From assembly GCA_036346375.1 (NCBI GenBank), contig CM070511.1:11284001-11348000 (forward strand): a stretch of 64,000 nucleotides of DNA. Reading direction: 5' to 3'. Made by a program: the position numbers and the translations under genes. The stretch is from Guadua angustifolia (Eukaryota; Streptophyta; Magnoliopsida; Poales; Poaceae). Below the pieces are notes generated by a model that saw only the letters and a list, made by a program, of their open reading frames with translations, did no database searches and had not been told where the DNA came from. This document shows positions 57,404 to 64,000 of this stretch, piece after piece. Numbering within the stretch: position 1 is the stretch's first letter; each line of letters begins with the position of its first letter.

Positions 57404-58111
57404 TCCCTCGTCCCTCCTAATTGTGATGATCGGCATAATTAATTTAGGATAATAACAGTAATACTATTATTATTTTGAGGTAATTATACTGATTTCGATA
57501 TATTAGCTAATAAAATATCAGATGCACCCAACACTTTATCAGTTAATACATCGTGTTTAGAGTGTTGCAGTAGAATAATAATTAGAGACTAAAATAGAAA
57601 TTTATTACAATCTATTGCTACGCAGGCTACAAATCCATTAGTACTATTTCATACATAATACATAGAACCTCAGCAAATGATTTGCATAAATACTAAATAC
57701 CTAATGGATCGACGGTTGCTACTGTATGGTCTACTACTCTACCTAATCCTCCTGGTAGTCTTCTACCACCTTATCACCCTGACCCTAAAGAAGATTCTCA
57801 TCCCATGTACTGAAGATCAAAGGATGGATTATATTTATTTTCTAAAATCATAAAATACTATATTTTAGGTGGCTAGTGGATTTTTACATATTTTAAGGTG
57901 TCCAACCCTTTGCTGACTTTGATTGAAATTAGTACAAATAGATTGTTTATTTTAATTTAGGATAGATTAATTTGCCATATTTTATTGTGCACAGTTTATT
58001 AAAATTTTGGGTTGTGATTTCATCTTAGTAAAGACATTATTTTCTATTTTTAATTATTTAGGCGGTTGCTAGATTTGTACGTCTCTTTATTTAATTAATC
58101 ACTAGCAATAT
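57404..58111. other. AT-rich DNA without recognisable features
   Basis: No ORF of note, no terminal repeats, no family motif recognised. Confidence 0.4.
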
Positions 58112-58959
58112 TGTAACATCCCAAAATTTTGCTCTTATTTGAATTTATTATTTTTTCTCTTTTATTGTATATTCTGATATTTTATTTAATTCATTTTGAA
58201 TTTGTGGAATTAAGCCTTTGTTATCTTTTATTTATTTAGTGAAAAGTATTCATGATATTTCGTTGAAAATATTTTATTTGAGTTCCAAACATCTTGAAGT
58301 ATTTTCTGGAATTTTTTTGGATTTTTCCTGGTATTTTTGCTATTTTATTTGGCTTAATCTATTTTGTTGATTTATTTTAATTTGGAAATGATTTAAAATC
58401 TTGTGAATAGTGTTTGGGCCGAAACCCATCTGGATTGGCCTGTTTCCTCGCACTGCGGCCCAGCTCGCTCAAGCCGCTGTCCCGCGTAGCTTGATCTGCT
58501 AACCCAAGCAGCGCGATCGTTGGATTTTGATGCAACGGCTGCGATCGCGCCGTGTCGCCACTCGTTGTCAGCCGCTTGACCGAGTCCGCATGGACGGTCG
58601 TAATTGTGTCGCATCGGCTTCGTCCAAATCCACCGCCGCTGCCATTTTCGTTTTTGTTTCCGCATCCTACACGGAAGCCGAGGGCCCTATTTGTTGTGTT
58701 GCCACCACCCCTGTGTTTTGCACGTCGAGACGAATCCGCAGACCCTTGCACTCCTGTTGAGCCACCGTTGTTTGTCTGCAGGAGCTTGCCAAAGTTCACC
58801 AAGCCTCCGCCGTGGTCTTTCGTCACTTGCTCACCGTCCGTTGAGGTTCTGCCATCACAAGGATCGCCATCGTGCTCGCCATATCATGACACGCCGTTTT
58901 CGCCATCTCTTCTCACCGAAGCTGCCCTCAAACGTCGTCGTTATGGTCTTCGCCTTCGA

Positions 58960-60513
58960 TGCTTAAGAAGGCCTCGCAGTGAAGGAGAACGCGAGGCTAC
59001 GCTTAGCCGAAAACAAAATTTTCTCGATTCAAGCAGATACATGCGAGTAGAGGATCATGGATCATTACCCTTGGAGCACGTTAGCGGAAGTAGAGTGGGT
59101 GAAGCCTCCCCGTGCTTCGGCATCAGACGTGGTCGAACGCACTCCGATCGCCGACCGAAGTGCTTGCGAGATCACCCGAGTGCTCGCCGAGTGGTCTCCG
59201 GACCGCCAGTGCTCGCCAAGTGATCGCTGAGTCCTGACGCCTCTCGCCGCGGTGCACGATGCAATGGATGAAGATATGCACGCGAGTTGGAGAGGGTGAA
59301 ACCGATAGCCGATCAACCGAGGACAGATGCAACGGTGCCTCTACGGTATCCACACGTCCAGGATGGAACGCCGTGTGCGGTGTGCTAGCACCACGCGCTG
59401 ACGGCTAGGGTTTCGGCAGGGGTAGGGGTCGACAGCTAGGGTTTCGTGGTGTGGAGAACCACATTGCTGCATGCCCTACGCCCCCTTTATATAGAGCGCA
59501 CTAATGGGCCTTCTACGATAGAAGCCCACTAGGACTCACGCTAATGGATCTTCTACAGTAGAAGTCCATTAAGACGGCAGAGGATCCAAATCCGCATAAA
59601 CCCACCAATGGATCCAATCCATCAGACATGATCCAACCCGTTAAGTGTGTAACCCGTTAGGTTCATGCGCAAATGGCCATGGCCCTGAAAACCTCTTTTT
59701 CCGCACTCATCGGACAACAAGGGTTCCTAGCAGACATGTTGTCCCCGAATGCACAGAGTGATCGTGATCGGTGAACCTTGATATATTCATACACCAATCC
59801 TTTTGCCACGCGATACCGCCAAGCTCAAGGTAAGATGCGTGCCATCCTTGTGATAGCTCGACCCATTCACTCGCCAATGTAATGGATATAATTCGTGATT
59901 AATACTTTAATCACTTTGGCATGGCCATGCAATTTTCCTTATCCATCCACACCGAGGGCCCGTAGATATCTCTCCGCTATCGAGGAGGGCAAATTCCATC
60001 TTGATCTCTTATATCTCACGCCATGTTTCATTGCATACACGTAGCTACCTTTATAACTCCCCTTACGGAGAAGCGCTTTGATAGCCCCAAAATATACAAT
60101 TACACATGCCGAGAATCAATAAGAATCTCGTGTCAAAGGATCGTATAGGTATACCACTCGAGACTACACTCGATGGCACTTCTAAGATAACAATCTCATC
60201 GTTGTCTCGAGCGGGTCTATCCAACCCTATGTTCTCTAACATGTGCCCACATTATTGATTTGATATCTCCATATCTATGGTATGTGAAACATTACCATCA
60301 ATCAATACATGTGCCGGTCGATCACTATTGTCCCACATAATGATATGTGACCAGGATCGCTTAGAATAATATCATATAACCAAAGGTGTTTCACAATTAA
60401 GTCATACTCAATGAACAAAGGAGTGACATTTATTCATGGAACTGATAAGTACATGAACATAGACGTATGATACAATCATCTCATATGATCGCCTCTAGGG
60501 CATATCACTAACA
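58960..60513 (-). mobile_element. Angela/BARE-like copia solo LTR
   Basis: On the minus strand it starts TGTTAGTGATATGCCCTAGA, close to the TGTTGG..ATGCCCTAGAGGC start of Angela/BARE LTRs. A TATA box (TATATAAAGGG, about 59487-59497) and a leader with repeated GAAACCCTAGC follow. The other end is placed at 58960 by the change back to gypsy LTR sequence. The flanks TTCGA and GCAGG do not form a duplication, so the ends may be eroded. No internal coding region is present. Confidence 0.6.
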
Positions 60514-62748
60514 GCAGGTCCACACCGCTACGCCATAGCCGCCCTTGCGAGCTTGCACCACCGTTAGATCTAAATCATGTGGTTCAGATTACGTCGCGTA
60601 GAATCATGTTAGGGTAAATCATAGCCTTCGGATCTAGGATGGAGGGTCTAGATCTTGCCACAAGAGTGCACTACCGCTTCGTTTGCCATCGCTATTGGAT
60701 CTATGCCGATTGGTTCAGAACGTGCCGCGTGTCCCTACCAGTGTTGTTGTGTCGTCAGATCTAGTCCATTGGATTCAAACTGAACTATTGTGATTGCACC
60801 ACGCGCCGGGCCGATCCTGTGCTACCGCGTGTCGCATGAGAACCGAGGCGTCACCACTGCCGGTTGTCGCTGACATCATTGCCTTTGATCTTTGCCGTCC
60901 GATCTAGTGTGAATGTCTGAGATCATCGCCACCGCATGTCTTAATCATGTCCATTGAATCTGTGCCACCTGTCACCAATCCAATGGTGCCACGTACACAG
61001 CTTGCATTAGCCGGTGCATAGCACAGTGCCACCAGTCCACCGTGGACTAGCATCGGCTGTGGACTGAGTCCATACGCCGATGATGCCTGTCGCGCTATGG
61101 TTGTGTCACATGTCATCGTTTGATTGGGCCACGTGTCCGCTGACGTCGGCGTGACGTCATATTTTGGTTTTTTCGTAGAAAAATAATTTGGCCAAAAATC
61201 ATTTTTCGGTGCTGACGTCACCATGACATCATAAATACTATATCCCCGTATAAAAATAATTCAGTTAATTCGGTTTTTCCAATTTTCTAGTTTATCTTTT
61301 ATTTCAAACTTTGAATAGCTATATCTTTTGCATCCGAACTCCAATTGAGGTGATTCTAGTTTCTAAAAAATTTTAAAATCAAGATCTATTTAATGGTTAA
61401 TTTTATTTAATTTTTGAAGTTGATTTTACTCTTTGTTTTGGGTATTTATTGCTTTCTCTCTCGTTTCGTGTATACATCGAGTTGCTTGGTGAGTTTGTGG
61501 TTGAGGTGCTAGCACTTGAACAAGGTCAAGAACAAGAACCAGAGCTTTTTAAAGCCAAGTCATGCTTTGATCATGTTGAACCTATACTTCAAATATTATA
61601 ATATTTCAATGTATTGTATGTTAATTCAATTATCACTTGTTTCACATAAGTTGGGAATAGTTAATTGTCCACTTTGAATCATATCCACCTTGCTATGTCA
61701 TATGTCATATCTCATTTGTCACCCTAAAATGGTTTCACAATGGTTGGTAGCTATAATTGCCAATGTGGGTAGTTAGAACGCAAGTAGTATGCTTAGCCAT
61801 GCAACGAGTTATCATTTTATATGCAAAAGGATAATATTGCTTAATGATTATGGAACATGTTTATTAACTTGTGTGTCGTGTGTTGTCACATAATGTTGGT
61901 GTTGTTGATGGCACATGGTGTATGGTAAATCAACCAGGGTGGTAAAGTGATTTAGACCGAGACAAGTGGCATGTACGTAATTCTGGTGGGCCAATGTGGT
62001 ACTTAGTCGGTCACATTGCTTTTTATGATAATTGTTGGTTCATGGTTATGATGATTTTTAGTTAGTCTTGCCTTGGTCAATTAAAAAATTAACCTTGTGA
62101 GAATTTGATCTAAGTCATTCATACAACCACATGTTTGGTATGGGACAGACAAAGCTGATTAATTTGTTGAGTTTGAACTTTGATACTGCTAGTAGTGGTG
62201 TGAGGCCCGGATAGTGGTAACTAGGCCTCGCACGGGTTGGCTCACATGGCGCAAAAGGGGGTTCTTGGATGTGGTAACTAGTCCCACTAGTGTTGAAACC
62301 ATAGAGGGTAGTACCGTGGTTTAGATAGGCATTGGAAAGGCTTTGTTATAATCACTCGTCTTTGTGGTGTATGATTGTACCTTGTGGGTAAAGTGTATAA
62401 TATCTATAGAGTGTAAAACCTATTCGAATATCATGGTATTGAGCATTGCTTGGTGATTACAGTCAAGGGTTAGATTTTGTCAAAACAAATGTGGGAAATT
62501 GATGTTGAAATGTGGAATAAGGTTATGAATTGGTTATTGAAAAACAATTGCAAAAGTTATTATTGTTATTATTCATTTTACTGTCTTTCAATCTATTTAT
62601 GGTATTCCTTTACAAATGCTGTTTATGCAAAATAACCTTGTAGCCTATCCTTTGTGCTAAGCCATGTATATAGTGTATTATATTTGCATTCTATGCACGG
62701 CTTGTTGAGTGTTTTATGTACTCACCCCTTGCAACAAAATATCATTAG

Positions 62749-63362
62749 TTGGAGAAGATGCAATGCCTGCTTTTAAAGAAGAGTATCAAGAAGAGGCGAA
62801 GAACTAGGTTGCGAACCTTGTTAGTTGCCTGTGGCAGATTGAAAGGTTTTCTACGCTTATGTTTATTTTCGCTCTTGCTTGTTTGCTTTTCAGTCTTAGT
62901 CCTGCCGGCGTATTCATGTAAGGTGGATCATAAGGTCATTTAAAAGTTATACTTTATTTGGATCCACTGTTTTTCTTTCTTTTCAGTGAAGATAGGATCA
63001 AGAAGGAGGAGGATGCCACCATCGTCCATTGGGCAAGTCTTGCTTCAGCGCAGGAGACTCTCACAAAGACTACTAATCAAGAGCTAATTGAGGTGTATGA
63101 GGCATTGGAGAAGGCTAAGAAGGACTTTCGAGAGGCTAGGAGGATGGCTTTTGAGAGGATAGTTGAGCTGGAAGAGGCTCTCTACCTCAAGGAGGAGGCT
63201 ACTGAGTTGGAGGAGTCCGAGGAGGATCTAGAGGAGCTTGTGCCAGAGGCTGAGAGTCAGGGATCAACATCATCCAATGAGATCCCTAGTCATCGGAACA
63301 AGTTCGCCCCAGTGCCGCGTCATCCGCCGCAGTGTCCACTAGGAGGTCCACATCCGGGATAG
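62749..63362 (+). other. Small ORFs inside the Tekay-like LTR, acidic coiled-coil
   Basis: A short ORF with ATG at 62764 (MPAFKEEYQEEAKN) and a longer ATG-less frame (to 63362) with QELIEVYEALEKAKKDFREA and ELEEALYLKEEATELEESEE, strongly heptad-like and acidic. The second is preceded by TTTCTTTCTTTTCAG (62972-62986), a strong splice acceptor. It may be a spliced small gene or only open LTR sequence. The protein is not recognised. Confidence 0.3.
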
Positions 63363-63677
63363 CTTAGTGACTAGGTAGAGTCTTGATTTTAGTAGTAGTG
63401 GTGACTCAAGTGTTCGAGTCACATAAGTCTAACTTTAGAGTGTTGCCATTAGTCAAATAGAAATGCTTGTTTAGGTTATTGAAAGTTTTTAATGGTCTTT
63501 TTGAGTGTGCAGTATGTGTTGCATTGCCCGTAGTCACTTTTGAGCGGCCATATCAAGTACTAAATAAAGTTAATATATTTGGAGTTTGAGTTTAAGAACT
63601 TTTCCCCTGTATAAGTCTTTATATTACTTGTCTATGCTATTTTCCCTCTTTTCTCTAAACTTTGGAGTGATCAACAG

Positions 63678-64000
63678 ATGGTTTAGACTCGTGGAAATAA
63701 TGGAGCCAACGAAAGTGGAAGCTGCCAGAATGAAAACCAGAATGAATCGTTAATTCCTCAAGTAGCACCACCAGTTAACATAAGTAATTTTAGAGCCTTT
63801 CTTACTGTACAAACTCAGCTTGTGCAGACCATGATGCAGCAAATGCAGCACTTTGCTAATCAATCAGTGGCCAATAATACAAACCAAGCTGCTGGCAATG
63901 GGAACCGTCCATTCTCAAAGCTTTCAAACTTTATGAGGACCCGTCCACCAACATTTTCTGGGAATACTAACCCAATTGAGGCTGACGACTGGTTAAGGAT
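63678..64000 (+). pseudogene. Gypsy (Tekay-like) gag, 5' part, runs off the window
   Basis: Starts MV*TRGNNGANESG: the third codon is TAG (63684-63686) where MVQTRG is the common start of this family. The frame then stays open to the window end: Gln/Asn-rich (TVQTQLVQTMMQQMQHFANQ) followed by SNFMRTRPPTFSGNTNPIEA and DDWLR, the beginning of the retrotransposon gag domain. Apart from the early stop it could be intact; the rest of the element lies to the right. Confidence 0.8.

Larger units (their letters stand above)
58112..63650 (+). repeat. Tekay-like gypsy 5' LTR, interrupted by a solo LTR
   Basis: It starts TGTAACATCCCAAAATTTTG, the usual opening of long Tekay/Del-type grass LTRs, and precedes a gypsy gag that starts at 63678. 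It includes a GC-rich U3 block (58400-58960), a TGACGTCACCATGACATCATAA region (about 61206) and a long AT-rich 3' part. Without the solo LTR (58960-60513) it is about 4 kb, normal for this group. The right border and primer site were not found, so 63650 is an estimate. Confidence 0.55.

Noticed and set aside
1..64000. tRNA, rRNA, CRISPR or bacterial operon features
   Set aside because: None seen; repeats present are plant transposon subterminal or tandem arrays without CRISPR-like regular spacers.

Overview
This window is nuclear DNA of a flowering plant, almost certainly a grass (Poaceae). The evidence is the mix of LTR retrotransposon lineages (SIRE-like and Ale copia; Tat and Tekay-like gypsy; an Angela/BARE-like LTR), three different CACTA (En/Spm) elements, Stowaway, Tourist and hAT MITEs, and an Ac/Ds-like element. 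I see no intact host gene, no tRNA or rRNA gene, no CRISPR array and nothing bacterial. It is an intergenic nest of transposable elements. The only host-gene sequence I recognise consists of exon fragments carried inside a transposon.

Layout, left to right. 1-1712: 3' end of a gypsy element with a three-copy 198-bp tandem repeat. 1712-15161: a SIRE-like copia element on the minus strand, truncated in integrase, interrupted by an Ale-lineage copia element (3954-8625, two 200-bp LTRs) and by a solo LTR (11210-13764, target duplication AAGCT). 15162-21929: 5'-truncated CACTA element with tnp2 C-terminal domains, a TNP1-like gene and a decayed Ulp1-type protease domain. 22190-23493: Stowaway MITE and a relic LTR. 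23534-33459: CACTA element with both termini, tnp2 and a TNP1-like gene on the minus strand. 33460-36979: GC-rich island, Stowaway MITE, copia LTR relics. 36980-41970: Tourist/Harbinger MITE containing a Pack-CACTA (37097-41717, TSD GTG) that carries exon fragments of tryptophanyl-tRNA synthetase and cysteine synthase. 42318-42577: Tourist MITE. 42787-53895: Tat-lineage gypsy element with both LTRs, TSD ATTAT and a long antisense ORF. 54635-57403: a TIR MITE, a hAT MITE (TSD TATACATG) and a Ds-like hAT element (TSD CTCCTACC). 58112-64000: Tekay-like gypsy LTR, itself containing an Angela-like solo LTR, followed by the start of gag at the window edge.

Themes. Target-site duplications and terminal repeats allow most of the nesting order to be read directly. 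Coding regions are dead mainly through single C-to-T (or G-to-A) changes: CAG to TAG, CAA to TAA, TGG to TAG, and YVDD to YVDN at a CpG. This is the pattern expected of DNA methylated at CG and CHG sites. The most distinctive object is the Pack-CACTA, which places parts of two unrelated housekeeping genes side by side on the same strand. The OAS-TL exon pair still has usable splice signals. The antisense ORF of the Tat element and the Ulp1-bearing CACTA are also notable, but they belong to known classes of plant transposon accessory genes.
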